DNA of 53,245 nt, from the NCBI GenBank assembly GCA_017883385.1, contig JADGNQ010000026.1, forward strand, positions 1 through 53,245. Reading direction: 5' to 3'. A program made the translations under genes and the position numbers. Position 1 is the first letter of the stretch. Each line of letters starts with the position of its first letter. This document shows positions 1 to 8,151 of this stretch, in pieces. The notes below the pieces were generated by a model that saw only the letters and a list, made by a program, of their open reading frames with translations, made no database searches and was not told where the DNA came from. Source of the stretch: Candidatus Sulfotelmatobacter sp. Lineage in GTDB: Bacteria; Acidobacteriota; Terriglobia; Terriglobales; Acidobacteriaceae.

Positions 1-884
1 GTCCGGCACAAGTGGGGGTCATCAACTGGGGAACTCCCGTCGGCAATGATTTCACCTATGTTTCGTCGGCGTGGGCCGACGACTGGCTTGCTCGGGGCGT
101 CGAACTCGTCGAGAAATATCATCCCGATGTCGTCTACTTCGACTGGTGGATTGGCCAGGCATCGATCCGGCCGAATCTCACGCGCTTTGCTGCGTTCTAT
201 TACAACCGTTCCCTGAAGTATGGTGATCACGTCGGAGTCATCAACTACAAGGACTACGCTATGCAGGATCACTCGGCGGTGCTTGACTTGGAGCGCGGCC
301 AACTGGGTGACATTCGCCCGCTCAATTGGCAGACCGATACGTCGGTGAGTAACAAGTCCTGGGGCTACATCCAGGACGACACCTTCAAGTCTCCCGAATT
401 CATCGTTCACCAACTCATTGATATCGTCAGCAAGAACGGAAACCTCTTGCTGAACATCGGCCCGCGCTCTGACGGGACCATACCGGAGGAGGTACAACAA
501 GTCCTGCTGGATGTGGGCACGTGGTTGAACGTCACCGGAGACGCTATCTACGGCACTCGCCCTTGGAGAACCTATGGCGAGGGACCGACAAAGGTGGCGG
601 CTGGTTCGTTTCACGACACGGACACCTCTCACTACACGGCTGAGGACTTTCGCTTCACCACCAAAGCCGACGCGCTCTATGCGATCGGACTGGCGTGGCC
701 GACGACCGGAGAAGCGGTCATCCGCTCGCTGGCAGCGACAGTGGGAGGTCAATCCGTGCGAAGCGTGTCACTGTTGGGAAGCGATGCAAAGCCAAAGTTC
801 CAGCAGCGCCCCGATGGATTGCACGTCCAATTGCCCGCGCGGCCACCTGCTAAGTATGCGTACGTACTTCGTTTGGCATTTTGA
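1..884 (+). CDS. Alpha-L-fucosidase, GH29 (3' part; truncated by window start)
   Basis: The reading frame is open from base 3, so the true start lies outside the window; about 294 residues are visible. It is a retaining fucosidase of family GH29, which removes terminal alpha-L-fucose from glycans such as xyloglucan side chains. The predicted catalytic nucleophile is the Asp in VVYFDWWIG (residue 44 counted from the GTG at base 12). The strongly conserved GH29 stretch GNLLLNIGPRSDGTIPE follows about 100 residues later. The C-terminal 100 residues form the usual small beta-sandwich. It lies upstream of GH31, GH10 and GH3 remnants and an intact GH31, consistent with a hemicellulose-degrading locus. 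Family assignment is firm; substrate is inferred from context. Confidence 0.9.
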   Translation, partial: PAQVGVINWGTPVGNDFTYVSSAWADDWLARGVELVEKYHPDVVYFDWWIGQASIRPNLTRFAAFYYNRSLKYGDHVGVINYKDYAMQDHSAVLDLERGQLGDIRPLNWQTDTSVSNKSWGYIQDDTFKSPEFIVHQLIDIVSKNGNLLLNIGPRSDGTIPEEVQQVLLDVGTWLNVTGDAIYGTRPWRTYGEGPTKVAAGSFHDTDTSHYTAEDFRFTTKADALYAIGLAWPTTGEAVIRSLAATVGGQSVRSVSLLGSDAKPKFQQRPDGLHVQLPARPPAKYAYVLRLAF

Positions 885-1010
885 TAGCGAAATGTGCGGA
901 CTTCCTTCTGTGCATGAGCGGAAGAGCCCGGTATGAGCGTGCGAGTTCGTGAGCGTTTAAAACTCTGATCAGGAACATGAGTTTTGCTAGATCCCTCGTA
1001 TGGAGCATTG

Positions 1011-2283
1011 ATGATCATGGCGGTATCTCGCGCGATAAACGACGTGAAAGTTATTCGTCCACGGCTATTCAGTATCAGCAGTTCTCTCCTCCTCGCGATG
1101 TTCTGTTTCTGTTTCCTGTGGAGTCCCACGGATGCAAGGGCTCAGCTATGGGAAACGCCACCACTGCCTGCTGTGAAGTATGCGCCGGCTCCGGACGGTA
1201 TGACAGTCTCGGTGGGAGCCGAGCAGGTTCATATTTCCGTTTGCCGTTTCCTCCGTCATACATTTTGTTGCCAATCCTGAACCGTCCAACGCGATCCGAC
1301 AGAATCAGCCATGGATGCCCGATTCGAAGGAGTCTTGTCCGGGGGCAAAGTTCCAGATATCGCAGACCGCCGAAGCGGTCACACTCAAAACCGACGCTCT
1401 GAAGATCGAGTTTTCGTTGAAGTGGGGAAACGTCCAAAACAGCACGCTCGTAGGCGAGACTATTTTGCGGGAACGAAACTCGATCCCGCGAACTTATGAA
1501 CCCGTCGAGTTGAATGGCGAGAAAACATTCCACGTCGAGGATCGTTTTTCGGAGGACTTCGCGGAGGGGCTCTACGGTCTGGGACAGCATCAGAGTGGCT
1601 TGTTCAACTACCGGGGAGCCACCGTGGAACTCGGCCAGAACAATACTGATGTTGCTATCCCGTTGCTGTTGTCAACCAAGGGCTACGCGGTGATGTGGAA
1701 TTCCGCTTCCCTCACTTACGTCGACAATCGCTTCCCACTTGACCTGGACCTGCGTTCACTCGCAGGGCATGTCGTTGACTACTACTTCATTTACGGTCCA
1801 GAAATGGATGAGATGATCCATGAATACAGGAACCTTACCGGGCACACGCCGCTGCTTCCGCAATGGGCATATGGCCTTTTTCAGTCGAAGGACCGCTACG
1901 TGTCCCAAGACGAGGTCTTAGATGTGAAGGTCATGATTACGGAGCTCGACGTTGATGTGCTGCCCTGGCCCGCCGGAGGACCCACCGCCGATGTTTCGCT
2001 GAACATTGCATCCGATCCCAAGCTCAATCCCTATGCCAGTGGCTTGCCCGATGCGGTTGAGCAGCAATTGTCGAAGCGCTATTCGGATCTGTTCGTCACT
2101 TTTGCAAAGCATTGCGGACTAGTAAGCCGGGTGACATTCTGGGGCGTCACCGACAAGGAGTCGTGGAAAAACAACTGGCCAGTGAGAGGCCGAACCGACT
2201 ACCCGTTATTGTTTAATCGCGATGCTCAACCCAAGCCGGCGTTCGGCGCGGTGATCCAAGCGGCACCGAAAAGCGCGTCATAA
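1011..2283 (+). pseudogene. Chimeric pseudogene: GH31 5' part fused in frame to GH10 xylanase 3' part
   Basis: This is a decayed gene made of two glycoside hydrolases. Bases ~1011-1240 encode a signal peptide (RPRLFSISSSLLLAMFC, then ending DARAQ) and the start of a GH31 N-terminal domain. A frameshift at about 1230-1245 moves the reading frame by +1, and the GH31 homology continues in the second frame as VIHFVANPEPS and then GLYGLGQHQSG up to RYVSQDEVLD. That part aligns closely with residues ~55-277 of the intact GH31 at 2675-5023. At about base 1920 the protein switches without a stop into the C-terminal third of a GH10 endoxylanase: VMITELDVDVLP holds the GH10 nucleophile Glu, and RVTFWGVTDKESW and PVRGRTDYPLLF are typical family sequence. 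Both catalytic GH31 Asp residues and the GH10 acid/base half are absent, so neither activity is possible. The most likely origin is a large internal deletion. Confidence 0.85.
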
Positions 2284-2475
2284 GGCATGCGATCCGTCCG
2301 AGTGCACCTGAACCCAGACGAGAAGACCACCGCTGAATTCAGGCTCACGCCCGATGCGCTCTCCATCCTCGACATCCACATGGACCGCGTGGTTGAGCCG
2401 GGAGTCGTCGACATCATGGTTGGCCCCGATTCGGCCCGCACGCAGAGCGCTCCGTTGGAGGTCGAGAAGAAATGA
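2284..2475 (+). pseudogene. Remnant of a GH3 beta-glucosidase/xylosidase (C-terminal Fn3-like domain)
   Basis: Directly behind the TAA that ends the GH31/GH10 chimera, and in the same frame, come about 62 residues that read as the last part of a family GH3 enzyme. They include VRVHLNPDEKTTAEFRLTP and RVVEPGVVDIMVGPDSA, the C-terminal fibronectin-III-like domain of GH3. No GH3 catalytic domain is present. The abrupt junction with the GH10 stop codon points to a second deletion. An ATG at 2287 could open this frame, but a free-standing 62-residue fragment is unlikely to function. Confidence 0.75.
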
Positions 2476-2500
2476 GTTTCTCAAGTCCGCCAGAACGAAT

Positions 2501-2548
2501 CATGTGGGGACAGCCGCCTTCGCCTGTCCGTCGAGCGAAGCTCGACGG
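2501..2548 (-). repeat. Palindromic intergenic repeat, copy A (two hairpins)
   Basis: Starts with CATGTGGGG, followed by a hairpin with arms GGACAG/CCTGTCC and then a second perfect hairpin, CCGTCGAG-CGAAG-CTCGACGG. It is the inverted counterpart of copy D at 9251-9297 and belongs to the same family as copies B (6640-6693) and C (8097-8146). Confidence 0.7.
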
Positions 2549-2588
2549 TTCTCCTTGGTCGGAACCCGAAACAGATACAGAACCCTTG

Positions 2589-2617
2589 TTGTAATCGTTT
2601 ACGGTAACGCGTAAGAT
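2589..2617 (+). promoter_or_regulatory. Putative promoter with LacI-family operator upstream of GH31
   Basis: A -35-like TTGTAA (2589-2594) and a -10-like TAAGAT (2612-2617) are 17 bases apart. Within and just before the spacer lies TGTAATCGTTTACG (2590-2603), which matches the palindromic core of LacI/CcpA-type operators with a central CG and one mismatch near the right end. An operator here would let a LacI-family sugar regulator block RNA polymerase. The site is 58 bases upstream of the GH31 start. Motif match by eye only. Confidence 0.4.
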
Positions 2618-2674
2618 GCTGCCGAGTTCCGCACTTCATCCTGCATTCGCCGCAAAAGGCTGACGTTCAAGAGC

Positions 2675-5023
2675 ATGACAAAGACATCCCGCTCAATATT
2701 CCAATTCTTCCTCGCCGTTCTAATCCTGATTTCAATCGCCGAAGCGCAATGGACACCGCGCAATCCTGTCACCGGCATTCAACAGCAGCCCGACGGAGTC
2801 GTGCTCACGCTGCAATCCGGCACACTGAAGATTCAGTTTTGCTCCGACACAATCGTTCACGTCCTCCATTCGGCGAGCTCCACGTTCCCGTCGCTGCCGG
2901 ATTACGTCGTCGTCAAGAAAGACTGGCCCGGCGCCAAATTCAGCTTCCAGTCCACCGACAACGAAGTCATGCTGACCACTGGCGCGCTCAAGGTAGTGGT
3001 TGCCCGCAACGACAGCTCCATCACCTATCGCGCCGCGGATGGTGGACAACTTCTCCAGGAGGGATCGCGCAAGCTAACTCCGGTCGAGGTGAATGGCGAG
3101 AACACACACCGCGCCGAGTCATTCTTCAACATCTACGGCTCGCACGAGGCTCTGTACGGACTAGGGCAGCATCAGTCGGGTGTGTGGAACTACCGCGGCG
3201 AGTCGGTCGACATCTCGCAAGACAACAGTAACATTGCCGTTCCGTTCATGGTTTCGAGCAAGGGCTACGGCATCTATTGGAACAACGATTCGCGCAGCCG
3301 CTTCAACAACCGCTTCGCGAATTACATGTATGTCAGCTCCGAAGTGGCGGACGTAATCGATTACTACTTTTTCTACGGCCCGGATCTGGACAAAGTCGTC
3401 GCCGACTACCGCGACCTGACTGGGCAAGCTCCCATGTTCGGGCGCTGGGCCTACGGTTTCTGGCAATGCAAGAACCGTTACAAGTCGCAGGACGAAATCC
3501 TCGGCGTGGCGAAGAAATACCGCGAACTGCATATCCCGGTCGACAACATCGTTCAAGACTGGTTCTGGTGGAACCGCAAGGGAGAATTCGTTTTCAACAA
3601 GAACTATCCCGATCCCGAGGGTATGGTCGACGAACTTCACCACAACAATTTCCATCTAATGATTTCGATCTGGCCCTTCTTCGAACCGGGATCGACGAAC
3701 TATGACTACATGGACAAGAAGGGCTGGTTCGTCGACAAGTTCAAGTTCGCCAAGCCGCCCTACCACACCAGCGGCATGGCCGTGTACGACGCCACCAATC
3801 CGGAAGCGCGCAAGTATTACTGGAACGAGATCAACAAGTCGCTGTTCAGCATTGGCCTCGACGCCTGGTGGATGGACACTACCGAGCCCGAGACCGAGGG
3901 CCAGGAAGACAACATTCTGCTCGATCGCAAGCTCGCCGTAGGCAGCGGCAACCGGTACGTGAATGCCTTTCCCTTGATGGATACGGGAGCGGTTTATGAA
4001 GGCCAGCGCAGCGCCAGCGACAAGAAGCGCGTTTACATACTTTCCCGTTCGGCGTTCTCAGGCACGCAACGCAATTCGGTGACCGCGTGGTCGGGCGACA
4101 TCAATTCCGATTTCTTCAGCTTTCGCCGGCAAGTTCCCGCCGGGCTGAATTTCGCGCTCTCGGGAATCCCTTACTGGACGACCGATGTCGGAGGTTTCGT
4201 TTTCGGCAGTCCCACCGATCCGGCGTTTCGCGAACTGTTCGTGCGTTGGTTTCAGTATGCGACATTCTGTCCGATTCTGCGCGTTCATGGGACGCGCAAC
4301 CCGGACGAGAACGAGCTGTGGTCCTACGGGCCTGATGCGCAAAAGATTCTCGTCGGCTTCGACCGTCTGCGCTATCGGATGCTGCCGTATATCTACTCTC
4401 TCGCATGGAAGACCACGAGCGAGGGTTACACGCCGATGCGCCCGCTGGTCATGGATTTCCGCACCGATGAGCGCGCTCAGAACATCGGCGACCAGTTCAT
4501 GTTCGGGCCAGCAATCCTGGTGAATCCGGTGACCGAGCCCGCCGCGAGTACGCGGCAACTCTATTTGCCGAATGCGAAGTGGTACGACTTTTGGTCGGGG
4601 GCTACGGTCGTGGGAAATCGCATGATCGAGGCCGCCGCTCCGCTGGAGCGAATCCCGCTCTATGTGCGCGCGGGATCGATTCTGCCTCTGGGGCCAGAAA
4701 TGGAGTGGTCGACCGAAAAACCTGCGGACCCGGTTGAACTCCGCATCTATCCCGGCGCGGATGGTGACTTCACTCTTTACGAAGACGAGAACGACAACTA
4801 CAACTACGAGAAAGGTGCGTACGCCACGATCCCGCTGCACTGGGACGGCAACAAGAGCACGCTCACCATCGGTGACCGCAAAGGCGAATTTCCTGGGATG
4901 CTGAAGCAGCGCACGTTCCGCGTGGTGTTCGTCCACGAGAACCACGGCGTTGGAGTCAGCGCTTCCAACGAGCCCGACAAGATTGTGCAGTACTCCGGAA
5001 CAAAACTTGAAGTCAGGCCATAA
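2675..5023 (+). CDS. Secreted GH31 glycosidase, probable alpha-xylosidase
   Basis: A 782-residue family GH31 enzyme with an N-terminal signal peptide (SIFQFFLAVLILISIAEA, cleavage near residue 24), so it probably acts in the periplasm or outside. The galactose-mutarotase-like N domain covers ~30-250 and the TIM barrel ~255-600. The nucleophile is Asp401 in WWMDTTEPE and the acid/base is Asp475 in AWSGDINSDF; C-terminal beta domains follow. GH31 enzymes release alpha-linked glucose or xylose; alpha-xylosidase is favoured because a xylulokinase gene follows and a fucosidase and xylanase remnants precede. The start ATG has only a weak ribosome site. A truncated paralogue lies immediately upstream (1011-2283). 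Exact substrate cannot be read from the sequence. Confidence 0.9.
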   Translation: MTKTSRSIFQFFLAVLILISIAEAQWTPRNPVTGIQQQPDGVVLTLQSGTLKIQFCSDTIVHVLHSASSTFPSLPDYVVVKKDWPGAKFSFQSTDNEVMLTTGALKVVVARNDSSITYRAADGGQLLQEGSRKLTPVEVNGENTHRAESFFNIYGSHEALYGLGQHQSGVWNYRGESVDISQDNSNIAVPFMVSSKGYGIYWNNDSRSRFNNRFANYMYVSSEVADVIDYYFFYGPDLDKVVADYRDLTGQAPMFGRWAYGFWQCKNRYKSQDEILGVAKKYRELHIPVDNIVQDWFWWNRKGEFVFNKNYPDPEGMVDELHHNNFHLMISIWPFFEPGSTNYDYMDKKGWFVDKFKFAKPPYHTSGMAVYDATNPEARKYYWNEINKSLFSIGLDAWWMDTTEPETEGQEDNILLDRKLAVGSGNRYVNAFPLMDTGAVYEGQRSASDKKRVYILSRSAFSGTQRNSVTAWSGDINSDFFSFRRQVPAGLNFALSGIPYWTTDVGGFVFGSPTDPAFRELFVRWFQYATFCPILRVHGTRNPDENELWSYGPDAQKILVGFDRLRYRMLPYIYSLAWKTTSEGYTPMRPLVMDFRTDERAQNIGDQFMFGPAILVNPVTEPAASTRQLYLPNAKWYDFWSGATVVGNRMIEAAAPLERIPLYVRAGSILPLGPEMEWSTEKPADPVELRIYPGADGDFTLYEDENDNYNYEKGAYATIPLHWDGNKSTLTIGDRKGEFPGMLKQRTFRVVFVHENHGVGVSASNEPDKIVQYSGTKLEVRP

Positions 5024-5032
5024 CGTGGAAGA

Positions 5033-5050
5033 GCGGCGCTTCGGCGCCGC
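5033..5050. repeat. GC-rich hairpin with TTCG tetraloop
   Basis: Perfect 7-bp stem GCGGCGC/GCGCCGC closed by a TTCG tetraloop, 10 bases after the GH31 stop codon. The same CGTGGA...GGCGCTTCGGCGCC pattern recurs at 15124-15143, so this is a repeat family as well as a possible transcript-end structure. There is no T-run after it. Confidence 0.55.
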
Positions 5051-5118
5051 GTCCGCCAAGAAATTCATTGGGAGCTTCAGCCCCTGTGTTCTGACATACC
5101 AGACAACGGAGAATTACC

Positions 5119-6603
5119 ATCAAACTACTCGGCATTGACGTAGGAACAGGCGGCACGCGAGCTCTCATCATCGACGAGCAAGGGCATGTGCTGGCTTCCG
5201 CAACCGAAGAACACGCTCCCTTCGCCTCTCCCCAGATTGGCTGGGCCGAACAGCAGCCCGAGGACTGGTGGCGTGCCTGCGGCATCGCGATTCGCAAGGC
5301 GCTCAGCAGTGCCAACATCGGCGCGAATGAAATTGCATGTGTGGGGCTGTCGGGCCAGATGCATGGTGCCGTCATGCTTGACGAACAGGACCGCGTGGTC
5401 CGTCCGGCGCTGATCTGGTGCGACGTCCGCACGGAGAAGCAGTGCCAGGAGTTGACGGAGAAAATTGGCGCGGATCGCCTGATTCAACTGACCTGCAATC
5501 CCGCGCTGCCCAATTTCACACTCACGAAATTCCTCTGGGTGCGCGAGAACGAGCCCGAGAACTGGAAGCGCGTGCGCTCGGTGATGCTCCCGAAAGATTA
5601 TGTTCGTTTTCGCATGACCGGTGAGCGCGCCATCGACGTTGCCGACGCCTCGGGAACTCTTCTGCTGGATGTGGCCCGCAGACGCTGGTCGAACGAAATG
5701 CTGCAGGCAACGCAAATCGATGAGCGCCTCCTGCCTAAGGTTTATGAATCGTCGGATGTGTGCGGGAAGATCTCGCCCGAGGGCGCCGCCGCTACGGGCC
5801 TGAAGCCGGGCACACCCGTTGTGGCTGGGGCCGGTGATCAGGCCGCTGGCGCCACGGGCATGGGCATCGTCGTTCCAGGAGCGGTCAGCGCCACGATTGG
5901 AACTTCCGGCGTGGTGTTCGCCGCCACCGATCGACCTGCGTTGGATTCCAAGGGCCGCCTGCACACTTTTTGCCACGCCATCCCGGGTCGCTGGCACGTC
6001 ATGGGCGTCACGCAGGCGGCTGGCCTGTCCCTGCGGTGGTTCCGAGACAACCTTTGTTCCGCGACCGATTCCTACGACAAGCTCACCGCGGAAGCATCTG
6101 CCGTCTCTCCCGGTGCGGACGGTCTGTTGTGGACGCCGTACCTGATGGGCGAACGTACGCCCCACCTAGACGGTCAGGCACGGGCGGCTCTGGTCGGGCT
6201 GACCGCATCGCACACCCGCGGACATATCGTTCGAGCCATTCTTGAGGGCGTGGCTTTCAGCTTGCGCGACACATTCACGATCTTCGAGGAGATGAAAGTG
6301 CCCGTGCGCAGTATTCGCCTCGGTGGCGGAGGCGCGCGTTCCGCGCTATGGCGGCAGATTCAGGCGGATGTTTACGGGCATGAAGTGGAAATCGTTGAGG
6401 CCGAAGAGGGCGCAGCTTACGGTGCGGCCATCTTGGCGGGCGTAGGTGCGGCGCTCTGGCCTTCGGTGGATGCTGCGTGCAATGCCATCATCCGGGTTAC
6501 GCAACGCGTGCCTGCGGGGGCCGATGTCGTCGCGAAGATGAACGAGAGTTACGCCAACTACCGGCGTGTTTATCCTGCTACGCGGAGTGTTTTCAAGAAC
6601 TAG
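5119..6603 (+). CDS. xylB: Xylulokinase (FGGY family), non-standard start codon
   Basis: FGGY-family sugar kinase of about 494 residues that phosphorylates D-xylulose to xylulose 5-phosphate in the cytoplasm, linking xylose to the pentose phosphate pathway. The N-terminal ATP-binding motif GIDVGTGGTRALIID, the substrate-side GLSGQMHGAVML, WCDVRT and the C-terminal signature LGGGGARSALWRQI plus AAYGAAILAG are all present. The first ordinary start (GTG 5188) would delete the ATP motif. Frame is open from 5095 with no ATG, GTG or TTG before the motif. GGAGA at 5108-5112 is well placed for an ATC start at 5119 (ATT at 5113 is an alternative). It lies 95 bases after the GH31 gene. Xylulose specificity is inferred from overall similarity and neighbours. 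Confidence 0.85.
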   Translation: MKLLGIDVGTGGTRALIIDEQGHVLASATEEHAPFASPQIGWAEQQPEDWWRACGIAIRKALSSANIGANEIACVGLSGQMHGAVMLDEQDRVVRPALIWCDVRTEKQCQELTEKIGADRLIQLTCNPALPNFTLTKFLWVRENEPENWKRVRSVMLPKDYVRFRMTGERAIDVADASGTLLLDVARRRWSNEMLQATQIDERLLPKVYESSDVCGKISPEGAAATGLKPGTPVVAGAGDQAAGATGMGIVVPGAVSATIGTSGVVFAATDRPALDSKGRLHTFCHAIPGRWHVMGVTQAAGLSLRWFRDNLCSATDSYDKLTAEASAVSPGADGLLWTPYLMGERTPHLDGQARAALVGLTASHTRGHIVRAILEGVAFSLRDTFTIFEEMKVPVRSIRLGGGGARSALWRQIQADVYGHEVEIVEAEEGAAYGAAILAGVGAALWPSVDAACNAIIRVTQRVPAGADVVAKMNESYANYRRVYPATRSVFKN

Positions 6604-6639
6604 CATCCTTCCGACCTGCTCGGCCGGGCTTATGTTCGC

Positions 6640-6693
6640 GAGCGGCCGGGCTTCGCCCAGGCCGGACAGCCGAGGCGGCTGTCGCCACATGAG
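6640..6693 (+). repeat. Palindromic intergenic repeat, copy B
   Basis: Stem GACAGCCG (6665-6672) / CGGCTGTC (6676-6683) with a 3-base loop, followed by GCCACATGAG. A shorter imperfect GCCGGGCTTCGCCCAGGC hairpin sits in front. The same block occurs at 8118-8146. Confidence 0.7.
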
Positions 6694-6730
6694 TTCCGCC
6701 GGGGTTTGGGGCGTTGTTTACTCTTATCAT

Positions 6731-6754
6731 TATACGTACATATAGGTACGTATA
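6731..6754. repeat. Perfect AT-rich inverted repeat (operator-like)
   Basis: Two 9-base arms, TATACGTAC (6731-6739) and GTACGTATA (6746-6754), flank ATATAG. It stands in an AT-rich patch inside otherwise GC-rich sequence and has the size and symmetry of a dimeric repressor site, but no gene start is close on either strand. Confidence 0.5.
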
Positions 6755-6963
6755 TACTCATGCGTACATCGACAGGCTGCTGACTTGCCAGAAAACCGTC
6801 GCGCACGACGCCTGAAATGCCCTTTCCGGGGGCGGAAACCGGCCTGGCTGCGACGATCGATGCCAGGATCGGGGTAAACGTCAGCCGCCGCAAAACTGCG
6901 CGTCCTGGAGGCTCCCAGAGGCCTTCTACGAGTTTTCAATCACTTACACGGAGACTCAACGAC

Positions 6964-8043
6964 TTAGCCCTTGGCGAGTTCGCGCAGTCGTTCCGCTGCA
7001 ATCTCCGGCGTGATGTCTCGCTGCGGCGTTCCCAGCATTTCGAATCCGACCATGAACTTACGGATCGTCGCTGAGCGCAGCAGGGGCGGATAGAAGTGCG
7101 CGTGGAAATGCCACTCCGGATGATCGATGCCATCGGTCGGTGACTGGTGGAAGCCCATCGAGTAAGGGAAGGGAACGCCGAAAACTCTGTCGTATGTGGA
7201 TGTGACGCGTTGCAGGATATCGCTTAGAGAGCGTACATCTTCCGGCGCGAAGTCGTTCATGCTTGCCGCATGGCGGCGGCTGCAGACCAAGAGTTCGAAT
7301 GGCCAAACGGCCCAGAAGGGCACCAGCGCAACGAAACCGTCGTTCTCGCAAACCACACGCACCTGCTGGCGTTTCTCCAACGCAACGTAATCACACAAAA
7401 GACATTTGCCGTGCGACTTCAAGTACGCGCCTTGTGCAATCAACTCCTTCGCAGGTGCTTCGGGAATCGAAGCGGTCGCCCAGATCTGGCAATGGGGATG
7501 CGGATTGCTGGCGCCCATCATGGCGCCGCGGTTCTCGAAAATCTGCACATGGTTGATCGATTCGAGACCGCCCAACTCGCGGAATTGTCCGACCCATGTG
7601 TCGACCACCAACTCAATCTCGTGCAAAGGCATGGTCGCCAGCGTGAGGTCGTGACGCGGAGAAAAGCAAATCACACGGCATATGCCGGGCTCTGCCTCCG
7701 CGACCAACAGGCCGACACCGTCGACGTCGAGGCGCTCACGCTGGACCTGTGGTTTCAGAGCTGCGAAGTCGTTCTCGAATACAAATGTCGAAGCGTACGC
7801 GGGATTGCGGATCCCTCCGGCCCGCGTGTTTCCGGGGCAGAGATAACAATTTGGGTCGTAGGCCGGTTCGGAAGCGGTTTGCAACTTGGCCACTTCGCCC
7901 TGCCAGGGACGCGTGGCGCGATGGGGAGAGACCAGCACCCATTCGTCGGTCAGGGCGTTCAGTCTGCGATGGGGATCTTCGGTGAGTTTCAAATTGCGGC
8001 CTCGCAGCATTCTACGATGAGTAGGGCGAGGTGCGGAGGTCAC
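6964..8043 (-). CDS. galT: Galactose-1-phosphate uridylyltransferase
   Basis: A 359-residue Leloir-pathway enzyme (HIT superfamily) exchanging UMP between UDP-glucose and galactose 1-phosphate. The catalytic motif HPHCQ is at residues 182-186, with His184 as the expected uridylylated residue. Zinc ligands Cys66 and Cys69 are in DPNCYLCPGN, and the late WHFHAHFYPP motif is present. The start is uncertain: the first 12 residues are not conserved-looking, and the ATG at residue 12 (MLRGRNLKL) is an alternative. It stands alone on the minus strand, flanked on both sides by copies of the GACAGCCG hairpin repeat. No galK or galE is in the window. Confidence 0.93.
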   Translation of the reverse strand: MTSAPRPTHRRMLRGRNLKLTEDPHRRLNALTDEWVLVSPHRATRPWQGEVAKLQTASEPAYDPNCYLCPGNTRAGGIRNPAYASTFVFENDFAALKPQVQRERLDVDGVGLLVAEAEPGICRVICFSPRHDLTLATMPLHEIELVVDTWVGQFRELGGLESINHVQIFENRGAMMGASNPHPHCQIWATASIPEAPAKELIAQGAYLKSHGKCLLCDYVALEKRQQVRVVCENDGFVALVPFWAVWPFELLVCSRRHAASMNDFAPEDVRSLSDILQRVTSTYDRVFGVPFPYSMGFHQSPTDGIDHPEWHFHAHFYPPLLRSATIRKFMVGFEMLGTPQRDITPEIAAERLRELAKG

Positions 8044-8096
8044 TGTCTTTGCCGAGCCTCCGCGGGTAATCGGCTCGACCCGGGCAAACTGGGGGC

Positions 8097-8146
8097 CCCT
8101 CGGCTTCGCCTTCGCGGGACAGCCGAGGCGGCTGTCGCCACATGAG
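8097..8146 (+). repeat. Palindromic intergenic repeat, copy C
   Basis: Stem GACAGCCG (8118-8125) / CGGCTGTC (8129-8136) followed by GCCACATGAG, essentially identical to copy B. It occupies most of the gap between galT and ctaB on the strand opposite to both genes. Confidence 0.7.
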
Positions 8147-8151
8147 CAAAC

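Larger units (their letters stand above)
6604..6963. other. Intergenic region between convergent xylB and galT
   Basis: 360 bases without a convincing gene. It holds repeat copy B and a perfect AT-rich palindrome (6731-6754). On the minus strand, 6780-6939 can be read as PILASIVAARPVSAPGKGISGVVRD in one frame, preceded in another frame by a short basic leader. That resembles the signal peptide and first beta strand of a secreted carboxypeptidase-regulatory/TonB-receptor type protein, and could be the stump of a deleted gene. This last reading is weak. Confidence 0.4.

Noticed and set aside
1315-2283. A functional bifunctional GH31/GH10 enzyme
   Set aside because: Signal peptide is out of frame and the catalytic Asp residues of GH31 and the acid/base half of GH10 are missing.
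4058-5068. 336-codon open frame on the minus strand
   Set aside because: Antisense to the well-conserved GH31 gene; Arg/His/Ala-rich with no domain, an effect of high G+C.
5125-6165. 346-codon minus-strand open frame
   Set aside because: Lies opposite the xylulokinase, whose FGGY motifs are certain; no recognisable protein.
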